NCBI GenBank assembly: GCA_036785705.1
Contig: JAWUZG010000032.1
Span: 15,929,501 to 15,993,500, forward strand
DNA: 64,000 bases
Direction: 5' to 3'
From: Acanthornis magna
Taxonomy: Eukaryota; Chordata; Aves; Passeriformes; Acanthizidae
The notes beneath the pieces are model-generated. The model saw nothing but the letters and a program-made list of their open reading frames with translations. It did no database searches and was not told the origin of the DNA. The stretch's first letter is position 1; each line of letters starts with the position of its first letter. Below are positions 1 to 12,800 of this stretch, in pieces. The position numbers and the translations under genes are program-made.

Positions 1-226
1 TGGTCAGTTTGGGTCAGCTGTCCTTTCTGTGTCTCTCCCAAGCACCCCGTGTCTCCTCCCCAGCATGGCAGCCCGCAAAGCAGAAAAGGCCTTGGCTCTG
101 TGTAAGCCCTGCTCAACAATAATAAAAACATCTCCACATTATCATCACTGTGCTCATCACAAATCCAAAACACAGCCCCGTACCAGGCACTGTGAAGAAA
201 ATTAATGCCACCCCAGCCAATCCAGT
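1..226 (+). mobile_element. Probable 3' part of an avian endogenous retrovirus LTR (solo or truncated)
   Basis: The first ~226 bases resemble a common avian LTR that I recognise by its run of landmarks: the GGTCAGCTGTCCT-like start, AAGGCCTTGGCTCTGTGTAAG, an AATAAA polyadenylation signal at 121-126, CACAAATCCAAAACA and GAAGAAAATTAA before a pyrimidine/CCAGCC-rich end. The copy is on the + strand and is cut by the left window edge, so its 5' end and any internal region are not visible. No retroviral coding sequence follows. It sits in an intron of ZNF292 in the same orientation as the gene. The subfamily is not assigned; recognition is from memory of the consensus, not from a search. Confidence 0.6.
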
Positions 227-3200
227 ATATTAGGTTCCTGACTAGCAACTGAAGTTCTTTGAGATGGACTGTCCATATGTGTATTCACCTCCTGGCTTCA
301 TCCTCCTTGGCCCAAGCGAGGTCGAGAAGACATAAAGGTCTATGATTAGATACATCTGTACATACCCGACAGCTGATGAAGGGTCTGGTAGAAGGATTAT
401 GAGTGCTTTGTAAGGCAAATATTCTATGTACTCTTCAAGTCTTCTAGTCAGCTAAAACATGATGTTAATGTGGACTGTCTTCCACAGAGAACCTGTTACT
501 GCTTGGAGTTTATTCTGGCTCTCATGTGCTGCTCATCTATGGATTACGTTTTCTCTGGTTTAATCTATGTATGGTATAAGCAATAGCTGTAATAAAAGTT
601 CGTAGTCCTTCTTGTGAACTTGGCATGGAATCACCTGACATGCTAGCTATGGGATTCAGGGGAATAATATGGAAAATATCTAAAAGGTTAGATCCCAGTC
701 TGTCCAAGTTAATTTCTGAAACTTGGTAGATTGTAGTACCTCCTGTCAGATGTTATCTGCACATCTTTTTTTTTCTCTCATGTTCTGTAATTTTATGTGA
801 ATTTTGTACATGCCTTGCACAAATGTGTTTGTGAATATTAATGGATGAGGGAGCATTGCACAAAAATGTCATTTAATAATTTTTCCAACAATTATTCCCA
901 TTAAATATGTCAGCGTTTACACTCATAGAGGTTAAGTGACTTGTTCTAGAAAAGCACTTGTGTCTCAAAGCATTTTTATGAATTACAGTTGTTATGGTAA
1001 ACTAACAATTTGTCCACAATAACTTTTGAAATTGACATTGCATGATAAAATATATTTACAAAATATTTAAAAAACAAACAAAACCTCCCTCAATAACCTC
1101 AAAATCTTATCCGTAAGACTGTTCTCCACCAAAAACTTAGTCCTGTACCCTCGGCACTGGTTTTTGCCTTACCATGTCAACTACAGTTCAGTTACAAAAT
1201 AAATATAATTAAAATTCATTGTTTGTATGAGCTTTCAGATGTTAAACGTAATGGTTATAATCACTGTGATTAGAATAAAGGCTTAAGAGCTAATATGTGG
1301 CTTTAACCCTGAGGTCTTCCCATGTCTTGTTGAGAAGATAACAGAAAATGTGCTGATGCTTATGCAAGGTAGGCCAGCTGAAGCAGTAAACACTAAAGGA
1401 AGGGGATTACTGAGAACTAGCAGATAGAACATAGTGTTTACAATATTAAATACAGCAATTGCAGTAATAAATCAGAGTGAAACATCTTGGGTTACCAATA
1501 TATCTTAAAGTCTAAGGTCTTCCTGTATCTCGTTACAGAAATAAGGTAAAATGTTCCAATGTTATTCCAGGCAGACTATCTGGGACTAAATGTTGTGGGT
1601 GAAAGGATTATTGGTACCTGGTAGAGAAAGAGCAAGGTTAGACTATTGAATGTGGTTCGTCACAGGGTCATTTGTGGGTTGGCAGGAGTATGAATGTTTT
1701 TCATAAGGCATTGGTAATGACATTAAAAGAACATTTATCTGCTGCTTAGAATGTCCTCTAATAAATGCAAAAAATGTTCACTGTCTACCAATTGTCTGTT
1801 AGTGTGCTCTGGTTTTCCTTTGTTCCTACATAAATACAAATCTGGTCATAGCTTCATCACCACGGGGAGAGGAAGGAGGAGATCATTTGATTGGAATATT
1901 CATACACATCAGTTGGCCATTGCTGATCATTTGTAACAGGATATGAGGATAAGAACAACAATAACTGAGAAGTTGGTTGAATTGATAATTCAGCCATAAA
2001 TCTGAAAAATACGTGAAAGATAATGATGGGGTCTAACAGGCCTGATTTCTACAAAAGGCAACATTTTCTGCCCTAAAGTCTTGTGCACTAAAGTGGTAAA
2101 GAAAACGGTTGACCTGATTTTGATTTCAAGATGGACTTTCAGAAATATTTTGTATAAGTAGCTAGTAGAAGGAGAAATCATGAAATAAAGACAGTAGTGA
2201 ATCAAATGAAATAGGATGGGAAGAAGCAAAGAATAAAATCAGATGAGCTTTTTTCTTTCAGCAAACCTCATGTTTCATATTCTAATGCTCCAAATATTAC
2301 AGATAGAATTAATTTTTTACTTGCTGAAATTACTTATTTCATGAAGACCAAACAGGACTTGAAAAGTCAAGGTAATATAAATTAAGTGAATGGGGAACAT
2401 GTTTCAGGTGAAATTCAGGATGAGTAAATTAAAAGGAAAGTTCATACCAAGATGTGTCAGAAAATGAGCACTGGAGATGACCAGAAGGTTTTGGGAAGGG
2501 GTAATGAAAATACTCAAAGGCTGGGAAAAAAAAATCTCATTTAGAAACGATCAAGATTTTACTCTAACACTGAAAGCATATAATGAATCTGCTGATTTTC
2601 ACAAAAGAAACAAAAAACAGTAGAAAAAGTCTGCTGTTTTTAAAAGATATGAGAATGTGTCATGCAATTAAAGTGAGGGTAATTGAAAACCAAGTTGTTT
2701 TTTTCATGCAGTGTATATCTGCCTTGTAGAAACAAGGAGGGGTTGATGTCAAAAGGATTAAACAAAATTTATTGTCTATGTGTCTAGTTTTTATAATTGA
2801 CTTTAAATATTTTGGAGGTAGTACTAAACCTCATGCGTCAACGCTAAAAAAATTTTGAAGATCTGGATGAGACCAGAGATGTATATTTAAGAATCAGAAC
2901 ATTAACCCATGTTCCCCCTTTTTGTAGGGCTCTTAATGCCTTCCACTGAGGCACATAGAGTTGGGTTGTTAGTGTAAACTACAGAGTTTAACTCTGGTGG
3001 GAGCATATCTGAAAAATATAGTTCAATACTTGTCTCTTTTGAGTTTTAGACTATGCACAGTCAAATGTTTACAAGGTAAGCCTCTTTTTTCAAATAAGGA
3101 AACTTATTTGGTTGAGAACTTTAAAGTGTTTGACTGTATTCTATGGATGTGTAATATGAAACATTTCACACCAATAGAAAGGGGTTCAGAAACTTCTATA

Positions 3201-3599
3201 CTAGTCACATATATACTTTAATAGCAAGACCTTTAAAAGGTAACTGTTAGCAAAGGCATAGCACAAATGTACAAAGGATATGAGAGTAGTGGCTTTGTGT
3301 TGTCTTTCTGTAGAACTATAATTAAATGGTATCTAAATATTTTAATATTGATATGCTCTGTCAGTCTGTTTTATGTGCAGCTGTTTTGCCAAGAAATTAG
3401 AATGAATTAAAACCTGCACATATATTAAAGGTCTGTGATAGGGAATTTTTATGCTAAAGACGTACAGTTCACCAAGAAGCTTTTCCTCATGTTTGCTTCA
3501 TATCTTTTGTATCTATTTTGATTTATGTAAATTTTAGGGGTCAACCATGACTGAGTAAATGCCATCTGTTAACTCTGTAACATGCATATAATGTTTTGG

Positions 3600-3634
<35 letters not shown>
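227..3634. other. ZNF292: ZNF292 intron (3' part), no exon recognised
   Basis: This AT-rich non-coding stretch precedes the first ZNF292 exon in the window. None of the short open frames resembles the N-terminal ZNF292 residues that should precede the 3635 exon, so the upstream exons lie left of the window. It ends in a 31-T polypyrimidine tract and an AAG acceptor. Confidence 0.75.
3601..3631 (+). repeat. T31 homopolymer forming the polypyrimidine tract of a splice acceptor
   Basis: There are thirty-one uninterrupted T residues, followed directly by AAG and the ZNF292 exon that starts at 3635. Its position makes it the polypyrimidine tract of the acceptor. Such a run is prone to length changes and sequencing error. 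Confidence 0.95.
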
Positions 3635-3837
3635 TGAATGAATTTTTAGTGTCAGAAGGCCCCATCCTGCTGGATATGCGTATTAAGCACCTAATGAAAA
3701 CAAAGCAATTAACACAAGCTACTGCCCTGGCAAAACTCTGCTCTGACCATCCAGAAATCAGTGCAAAAGGCAATTTCAAACAAACCTACCTGGTCTGTCT
3801 TTGTTCAGGATCACCAAATGAAAAGCTAATGGAAGAA
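3635..3837 (+). CDS. ZNF292: ZNF292 internal coding exon
   Basis: This 203-base exon lies between an AAG acceptor (3632-3634) and a GTAAGT donor (3838). It enters in phase 2: the first codon is the TG of a split Val, followed by Asn-Glu-Phe-Leu, then EGPILLDMRIKHL, ATALAKLCSDHPEI and FKQTYLVCLC, which match the human ZNF292 N-terminal region closely. The in-frame TAG-like bases at 3647-3649 are read as TTA GTG, so there is no stop. The exon ends in phase 0 and splices to the exon at 6633. A second AG at 3648-3649 would trim 15 bases in frame if used. Confidence 0.93.
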
Positions 3838-6632
3838 GTAAGTAAATAATGAAAATAATGAAGAATTTTTTTCTTAGACTTATTTCTTTAATGATAGTAA
3901 AGTCAGTAATCATAAGCTGCTTTTCTATAGAAGAGGTTTTTCTTTTAAAATATGATCTAAAATATTTTTGGTATTCTTTTTTTGCTTTTCATTCAAGTCA
4001 CTTTTAAGCAGAGTAGTAATGTCTCAGACACTCATGGAAGTGTATTATTACGTCATTAGTAGGCATTTTCTGGCTGTGCCACAATTTGTGTTTGATTTTG
4101 CTTAAAGTATTTTAAACCTCTGCCTCAGATTTCATTAGTAAGGTGAAGTTAATAATTTTCCCACTCTTACTATTTTAACCATATTGATTTCTGTGTATAC
4201 CTAGTACATAGAATGGAGCCCTTTAGATTCTACTTGCAGTTCAGAGAATAAATGTAATTTCAGCCAAATGCCTGGGTGCAGTTGAAGGTGAAATCAGATA
4301 TTTGATCTGGTTTGTAATGTAAAATCCTTCTAATTTAAATACAGAAGTCATAGAGGAGATGACAGCTTTGCTCTTTTACATTCTTTCAGGTGGCATCTTC
4401 ATTTCTCATCCCACTCCAAAGTTTTAGCTGAGCTTTTTTCCTTCTTAAAGGAAAACTAACTGCAAATGTCACTTTTCTTGTCTGTCACTGTCTCTGCTGT
4501 TTTTTTGTTGCTGTCATCTTTCTATGTTAAATATTAAGCATATTGCAGTTGAACTTAAAGGGATGAGAGCTGCGCACTGATTAGAGCTGGAAGAGTTTCC
4601 TGCCCTAGATATAAACTAAATTCTAAGATGACAGCTTCTCACCGAGCATGTTCTTCAGATGCTCAGTAAGATTGGCTTGGTCTTGCTCTCCCAGCTCTGG
4701 CTGGTGCAGGTCCTGTCAGAACAGGCTCAGGAGGGGCTGTGACAGGACTGTGCAATCTTATCTTTCTTTGCTGGAGACATGCAATGGAACTTGGAATTTA
4801 TGACCCTGCAAATAGGCTTCCTTCATTACTCAGCCCCAAAACAGAATGGGCTCTTTCAGTGTACAAACTGTGAATCCTCTGGACAAAAGGAATGGGCTAG
4901 CCTTGCTTCTTTGGATGCCATAATGTACAGATAAGTTCAAGCTGTGTTATCAGAGAGAACCTAATTCAGATATTTCTGGGCTTTGGATTGCTTAGATTTG
5001 CAGCTTCAGCTGCAGCACTGTTTGTAGTATTGCTAAGCATTTTGGAAGGATCACGTATTACCAAGAGAAGGCAGATAAGCTTTAACATGTCAAGGCGGAC
5101 TTATGAACTGAGAAAGACAGTCATTTTGTAGTGTGAGAACAGTAAGAAAATGGTTAAAAAAAAACTGTAAAAAAGTATATTATCAGTGTGGAAAATTTTA
5201 TATCCATTCAGAATAGGCAGGGAAGTAACATTTGAGCTCATTTTAGACTTGGATTAATCTAATAGTTTCCTTCAATAATGTGAAGAATTCAGACCTGCAG
5301 TATGTGATATGCTAGAGTGACAGACTTGATGGCTGGACCTATACAAACCTTTGTTGGAAACCGGGTCCGTTAGGAAGTCTGAAAGGCTGGAAAAGCTTTT
5401 AATGAATAAAAGTTCCCTTATTATAAGTTCAGTTTCCCATATTCTTCTCTAAGCTTTTAATTGATAGTCCCTGTCTGAGATGGGGCACTGAGCAAAAGCA
5501 GACCTACAGTCTAAATTGCTATTACAGTTATCCTGTTCCATGTTAAGAAATGCAGTTTTCTTTAGAAGATAACTTTGAGGTTATTAAACCTCAAATGACA
5601 TTCAGTGAAGGGCTGTTAGTATATTTACAAAGTGTCAATTTAGAGGTGTAAAAATAAGCAGTTGTACTATTCAAAATTGTAGTTTGATTGCTGGATACTG
5701 TGGTGCCCAACCCAGCTGTGCTGCTGCCTTACCCAGAGTGCCGGACCCGCTGGGTGTTTGGGTGAGCACTTCTGTTTATTGCTTTGGGTGGTCTTGTGAT
5801 TTCTCAAGAGAGACTTCCAACAGTGCTGTTGTCATAGTCAAGCTATTCTTCAACTGCTGGTGTCAAAGAATAAATACCAGCATGCCCTGTCAGATGCACT
5901 AATTGATGTAATCAAACCAGTCTGTTGAAAATCCAATTCGACAGTAGTTGTTACAGCAAGTGCTCTGATTCAGTACTGATACGGCTGTCTAGTAATACTG
6001 GGTAACTGTGATTTTCCTTTGATTTGCCACAGAACTAAGTACTTCATTGGTACTTGAACAAATAAATTAGATTGTACAGACTGTAGTTTTCTTCTGGAAC
6101 AGTATTCAGTTGACCTGCTTCACCTACTGTACAGCTTTCCTTCAGATCTTCGATTTTTCTAAAAATGTTCTAGTACATTCATATTAAACTTCGGGTTCAT
6201 TAATCACCCAGCTTATTGTATTAAAGCAGTAGTAACATCAGTGACGAGTAAACTGGATTAGAATTTCAGGTAATTTTCTTTTTGTATTAAGCTGCAATTT
6301 AAAGTTACAAGTCTGTGTATCACAATTATCATATGTATGTGATAGATATGAATAATTTATATACTTTAAAATTCTTAGGTGGCTGGGGCAATAGTTACAA
6401 ATAAGTCATATGTCTGAGAAACAAGTTTATATTCACTTCAATAAAACAGTTTTTCTGGTGGCATAATCAGTTTTGACACAGTCTAGAAATGTACTGATTT
6501 GCTTTCAAGCTCATCTCTATCCAACTGTTAAAGTTCTGAATTACTGTATTCTTACAAAGGCTCATGTGACTATATGCCTGAAAATGAAACCACTTTCTTA
6601 ATCTTGTTCTTCTTCTCTTTCCTCCCTTCTAG
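3838..6632. other. ZNF292: ZNF292 intron
   Basis: This ~2.8-kb intron has a GTAAGT donor and a CTTCTCTTTCCTCCCTTCTAG acceptor region. I see no repeat family or exon in it. Confidence 0.85.
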
Positions 6633-6769
6633 ATTGCAGAAGTAGATTGCAAAGATGCTCTAGAAATGATCTGTAACCTGGAATCTGATGGAGATGAAAA
6701 AAGTGCTCTAATTCTGTGTGCAGCATTTCTATCTCGCCAGCTGCAGCAAGGGGAGATGTACTGTGCCTG
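6633..6769 (+). CDS. ZNF292: ZNF292 internal coding exon
   Basis: This 137-base exon follows a pyrimidine-rich acceptor and ends at a GTGAGT donor (6770). In phase 0 it reads IAEVDCKDALEMICNLES, then GDEKSALILC and AFLSRQLQQGEMYCA, ending on the first two bases of a Trp codon completed by the next exon. It matches the human ZNF292 N-terminal helical region, upstream of the zinc fingers. Confidence 0.93.
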
Positions 6770-7975
6770 GTGAGTTTGAATCTTGTTTTCCATCTAAGAA
6801 CAAAACTTAGTCTGGGAAAGATACATAAACCATAAGTTAACTTTCTTTAGCTGATAAAATCTGTGAGGTAAATAGGAAGGAGATAAGACTCTTGGAAAGC
6901 TAAAAAAGGAAAAGAAAAAGAAAAAAGGATTTGACAAGATAAGCATCCTTTACAGGAATTAGAAGACTGTATGTGTGATGAGGCAAATACCAATAGCTGG
7001 TTAATAATTTTTCTGTAGAAATAAGAAATTTAATATCTGCAGGCAACTGGTCAGCATTATGTCAGCACTTAATGCATAAGTACTGTTCCTTCTGTCCTGT
7101 AATAACAGTGTTTGTTTTGCTAACAAACTTAGAAAGGAAGGAGCTCTTTACTACTACTATAACCACAATAATAACCTAGATGAAGATACTTACTGTTTAG
7201 GGCTTGCTTTCATTGATGTGGGAACAAATAACTGGTCTTTGTTGGCAGATACTTGAGCTCTTAGGGTTTGAATTTCTTTCTGCTAACTAGCAAACCTGTA
7301 CAATTCCTGAAGAATTTGCTTCTTTTGTACATCTCTGTTTTATGTGCAGCAGCAGGAGAAAACTGTTAATGCAGGATTTTGCTTTAGGAGATTCTGCTAG
7401 AGTTTTGGTGTTACACCATTCCACAAGGTACTAGGTACTCTTGGCTATTTGTACCTGAGGAGGAATGAATGAATGAGATTATGTAGATACAGTGCTACTG
7501 TTTGGCTTTGGGGGCAAATTTCTCGCTAAATCATAGTCACATTCAGCTCTTACAGCAGAGCAGCTTTAGAAAAATATGTATCTACCACAGAGAAAAGCCA
7601 ATCTTCTATAGCTCTTAGTAATTACTAAGAGTTCAGAAGTACACAGTTCCAGTCTGTGAATAGTAAGCTTCTGTGCAAGACTTTCCTTTTTTTCAAGACC
7701 ACATCACGAGTAAATTATGTAGCATAAATTGTAGTAATACTGGTTTTATTCTGAACTGTCCTTCTGGAGCTGAGTCATTGTCATAATTTTGAAATTTAGA
7801 TACTTAATAGTGTGGGTATTTTAATGAAAGCTTTTCTCTCTAAGATAAGGTGTGAATAAATTTCAGATTTTTTCCTTTCCCAAAGCCAAAGTTGAAATTG
7901 TTCTTAGCCTTGCATTTCTTGTGATCAGATTAGTGGTTGCATTGATGGCCCTGAAATATTGTTCTCTTGTTCTAG
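6770..7975. other. ZNF292: ZNF292 intron
   Basis: This ~1.2-kb intron has a GTGAGT donor and a TTGTTCTAG acceptor. An A/G-rich patch near 6903-6929 is the only notable feature. Confidence 0.85.
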
Positions 7976-8117
7976 GGAACTGACTCTTTTCTGGAGTAAA
8001 CTGCAGCAAAGGGTAGAGCCTTCTATTCAAGTGTATCTAGAGAGATGTCGTCAACTTTCTGTGTTAACTAAGACTGTTTATCACATTTTCTTCCTGATTA
8101 AAGTAATTAATTCAGAG
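7976..8117 (+). CDS. ZNF292: ZNF292 internal coding exon
   Basis: This 142-base exon follows TTCTAG and ends at a GTAAGG donor (8118). The first base completes the split Trp. The frame then reads ELTLFWSKLQQRVEPSIQVY, LERCRQLSVLTKTVYHIFFL and IKVINSE, nearly identical to human ZNF292. It ends in phase 0 and joins the last exon at 9859. Confidence 0.94.
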
Positions 8118-9858
8118 GTAAGGATACTCCTGAAAGAATATTTTTGGCACTTTTAATGGAACTGTAATCAGGAAAATTTGTGAAAGCTTCTTGGACATCC
8201 TGTCTTTCTGTGTAGCATCAGCTTTGGGTCAATCCTAACTGGTTTTAGGAAAGGCCATAGCAACTTCCTTGTGCAGGTAAATTGTAAGTTGATTAATTTT
8301 GAATCATGGAAAATTTTGTTCCTTTGGAAGAAAAGAGGGGGGTTAAACAGAAAAGCTGGATGCCACAACTGAGATGAAGAAAACACTAAAGATGAGGTTA
8401 TAGGCTCTAGGTTTGCCCGTGTCCTTTAAATGTGGTATTTTTTGTAAGCAGGCCCTAACATTCCTCACCACTATTTTCCATATTTCAAAAATTACAGAAA
8501 ATGGAAAGGACAAGCTTATGAGGAAAGGAAATGAAGGGTGTATACAAATATATGAGAAAAGGAAAATTACAGGAAGTTTAGAAAGAAAGAAAAAATCTAC
8601 ACAAAAAAACCCCCAACAACCCAAAATCTTTTGAATTGCCACTTATGAATGCAATTTATTTTGACAAATGAAATACTTGTCATTTGTGGTCTTAGATCCA
8701 ATGTTGTATTAAAACTCTGCTCATCTCTTTCGGCTAACCTTGTCATCTAATTCTCTTAGTTTCCTTAGTAGTTGCAATATTTAGTATTGATAGCTAAATT
8801 GAGCTCTTATGAAGATTTCTGTAAGTCAGGAAATTCTAAGCATAAAAATTCTAAGCATAAAAATTGCTGTTTTCCTTTTTCAGTGTTCTGGTGTGGCTAA
8901 TCATGGGCTTCTACATTGAAAGATTTTTTTTTCCCAAAAGATCTGAAATAAATTGGAATTAGAGAGGGGGAGGAAAATAACTTTCACAGAGTCTTGTAAT
9001 ATTAAGATCTCTGCCTGCTCCATGCCATATTGATTTTTTTCTCCAGTGAGAATCTGATCATTTAATTGTTGGCAGAAATTACAGATCAAGTAGGTAGTAG
9101 TAGACTTGTGCACTCATAAATTTGGACTTTATTCTCATGTATGCCACAGCCTCTCTTGTGCATCCCTGGCAGCATAAAGAGCTTGTAAATTGGATGTAAA
9201 TGTAAATGTTGTTGCTTGAGGGGATGAATGAGTAAAGACCACATGACCTTTAGAACATTTAAATGATGGAACATTTAACAAAACATAACTATACTTACTG
9301 CTTCCAGTTAGACTGAATCTGTTCAGTGTTCAGCTGAGGTCAGTTGACTTTGAAGTGACATAACTTTTAAAAATAAAAATAAACCTTTTACCTTAAGTGA
9401 TCTCCAAATTATAGATCTTTCTGAAGATCATGTGTTTTTCTTTAACTGCAGTGATTTTTACCCTTTGAATTCTGCCCAGTGTTAAGTCGATGTTTTATAG
9501 AATCTCATCTCGCATACCTGTGGCACAACTGATAGGCTTTATTCCAAGGAAAAGGCTCAATATTGCTCTAATATAAATCAAATGCCTCTAACATACAGTC
9601 CCAAAGTCCTCAGATTAGACAAAACATACAATTAGTTTGTCTTTTAGTTGTATGTATACTACATTTTTTTAGTAGCATGAAGACAAATTATGCAACTTAA
9701 GGAATAGCATCTGAAGACAATCCATTATGTTTCTTAAGGTAATAAGTACTACTGTGAACCACAGGTGCATTTTTCTGGTGCTTAGGATGAATGATGATAT
9801 CTTTACTTAAAAGTGTAGAGTTATAAGCTGACTTACTAAAATTAGTCTCGCTTTACAG
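8118..9858. other. ZNF292: ZNF292 last intron
   Basis: This ~1.7-kb intron has a GTAAGG donor and a CTCGCTTTACAG acceptor. It contains a short direct tandem repeat of about 16 bases (ATTCTAAGCATAAAA twice, near 8832-8865). Nothing else was recognised. Confidence 0.85.
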
Positions 9859-12800
9859 ATTGATGGTGCTGGACTTGCAACCTGCATTGAACTGTGTGTG
9901 AAAGCATTGCGCTTGGAATCCAGTGAAAATGCAGATGTCAAGATATCTATTTGCAAGACTATCTCCTGCTTACTTCCAGATGATTTGGAGGTCAAACGTG
10001 CTTGTCAACTGAGTGAATTTCTTCTGGAACCCACTGTGGATGCATATTATGCTGTTGAAATGCTATATAATCAGCCTGACCAGAAGTATGATGAAGAGAA
10101 TCTTCCAATACCAAATTCTTTGCGCTGTGAGCTCTTACTTGTACTGAAAACTCAGTGGCCTTTTGATCCAGAGTTCTGGGACTGGAAAACTCTAAAGCGT
10201 CAGTGTCTGGCACTTATGGGAGAGGAGGCATCCATCGTGTCATCCATAGATGAACTAAACGATAGTGAAGTTTATGAGAAGGTTGAGGATGGCCAAGAAG
10301 ACAGTAAAGAAACTTCTCTGAATGGGCTTGCTGACATTGATGAGGCTACGAGCCTTCTTAGGGGTATCAGAGATGAAAAGCAGAAAAAGAGAGAAATAAA
10401 AAAACTGAGAGAGAGGGGGTTCATATCAGCTAGGTTTAGGAACTGGCAAGCTTACATGCAGTATTGTGTGTTATGCGACAAGGAATTCCTAGGTCACAGA
10501 ATAGTTAGACATGCACAAAAACATTATAAAGACGGAGTTTACAGTTGCCCTATTTGTGCCCAAAATTTTAATTCTAAAGAAAACTTTGTTCCCCATGTAA
10601 CTTTGCATGTGAAAAAATCCAGCAAAGAGAGATTGGCTGCAATGAAACCACTGAGGAGACTGGGAAGACCTCCTAAAATAGCAACTGCCAATGAGAATCA
10701 GAAAACTAATTCTGTATCCAAACAGGAGCAGCGACCCATTAAGAAGAACAGTCTCTATTCAACGGACTTCATTGTGTTTAATGATAATGATGGCTCAGAT
10801 GATGAAAACGATGACAAAGATAAACCTTACATACCAGAGATAGTGCCAGTTCAAAAGCCACCCCCTGTTAATGAATTCACCTGTCCTGTAACACTTTGTA
10901 AAAAAGGCTTTAAGTATTTTAAAAATCTAATAGCACATGCAAAGGGCCATAAAGACAATGAAGAAGCTAAGCGTTTTCTTGAAATGCAGAGCAAAAAAGT
11001 GATTTGCCAGTACTGTAGACGACATTTTGTAAGTGTTACTCACCTGAATGATCATTTACAAATGCACTGTGGCAGCAAGCCTTATATCTGCATACAGATG
11101 AAATGTAAGGCTGGCTTTAACAGTTACGCTGAGCTGCTGACACACAGGAGAGAGCATCAAGTCTTCAGAGCTAAGTGTATGTTTCCCAAATGTGGCAGAG
11201 TGTTTTCTGAAGCCTATTTACTCTATGATCACGAAGCACAACACTATAATACCTATACCTGCAGAGTCACAGGCTGTGGGAAGGTGTACCGCTCACAGAA
11301 TGAACTGGAAAAGCACGTTGAGGATCACAACAAGCAGCCTGAAAAAGAAGAGCAGTCTGAAAACCAAATTAATCAGCCCAATCTTAGTCAGCCTTCTAAA
11401 ACTAATGAAAGTACTGATGGAGTTGCAGTTAAAGAGGAATTGACATCTACTCCAGCTGAAAACCGAAGTAATTTCATTGAAGGAGAAAACGTCTGGAACC
11501 AAATCAAAGCAGAACCAGTAGGGAATGAAAGTGTAGATGCATCAGTGAGTGTACTGCAGCAAAGCAATTCCTTGCCTAATGCTGATTCAGAGCAGTCTCC
11601 TGTGGGTTCAGTGAAGACAGAAGAGACAGTTCCAACAGGCAGCATTAAACTGTCTGTTGTTAACCAGAAGATCCGAGATAACTTTGTAAAAAGAGGTAAA
11701 TTGGCTGCTACTGCCAGTAAAGTAGATACTACTAAACCTGGAGTCCAGCAGTTGTGCCCATCAGTTGATTCTTGTCTTCCAGTTTTCCAAGAGAGAAAGG
11801 AAGAAGACTGTCTCAGTCAGACTCAGAATATTCAAACTGTTTCTGTGACCTCAGACACATTAAAACCAGAAGCCCTTGAATCAAAAAGCTTAGAAAGACC
11901 AGTGAGCATTGTAAATCCATTCAGCATGCAGAATCAGACAGGGTATCGAAACGGTGTACCCATTTCCAAACTTGAAATTGAAGACAGTATTAAAGCTGCA
12001 GCTAATCTGTATAACCTGCCTTTAAAAACTTTAGAGAGTATTACATTTATTCCATCACAGCCTAACATAAATAGCTCTTTAGTTCCTGCTGTGTCACCAG
12101 CAGCCCCAGTTCAGAAATTTAATTGTCAGGTTGAGGGGTGTACTCGAACATACAATTCATCACAGAGCATTGGCAAACACATGAAGGCAGCACACCCTGA
12201 TGAATATGCTGCTTTTAAAATGCAGCGTAGAAATAAGAAACCACGAAAATCCAGCAGTCTGCAAAACATGCCGAATGATGGGAAGATTATATATCTTATG
12301 CCATCACAAGTGGGCAATCCCAGTGGTGCTACTTTTACTGCACAGAACAAATCAAATTTGAATCCTGCCTGTTCCAGTCAAGTGCAACATGTCTCAAATA
12401 CTCTTTTCCCTACCCACCTAGAAAATTTGGCCAATCCTGTGTTGCCTATAGTGGAAACTGTCATAAATCCAAGTTTGTCTACTCGTATTAAAAGTGAGCC
12501 TGAGAGTGTTTTATGTTCACAAATGGAAAATTTGTCTGCTGCAACCTTACCTTCCCAATTGGATGATCTGGCTAAAACAGTTATGCCTCTGAATATTGAT
12601 GGTGGTTCAGATCCTTTTCTTCCTTTGCCTGCAGAAAATGGTCCTATGTCCCTCTTTCCTTCATCAGCAGAGAATCCTCCAAATTCAGTCTTCTCACAAC
12701 TGGAAAATAACACAAATAGCTTTTCTTTGCAACTAGAAGGAAACACTAGTTCTGCTTTCCCAAAAGAGGAAAGTGTTGATCAAATATTTCCCTCACGATT

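Noticed and set aside
3638..3649. ATG AAT TTT TAG read as a start and immediate stop at the ZNF292 exon
   Set aside because: The true frame is TG-AAT-GAA-TTT-TTA-GTG, fixed by identity with ZNF292 and by phase with the other exons.
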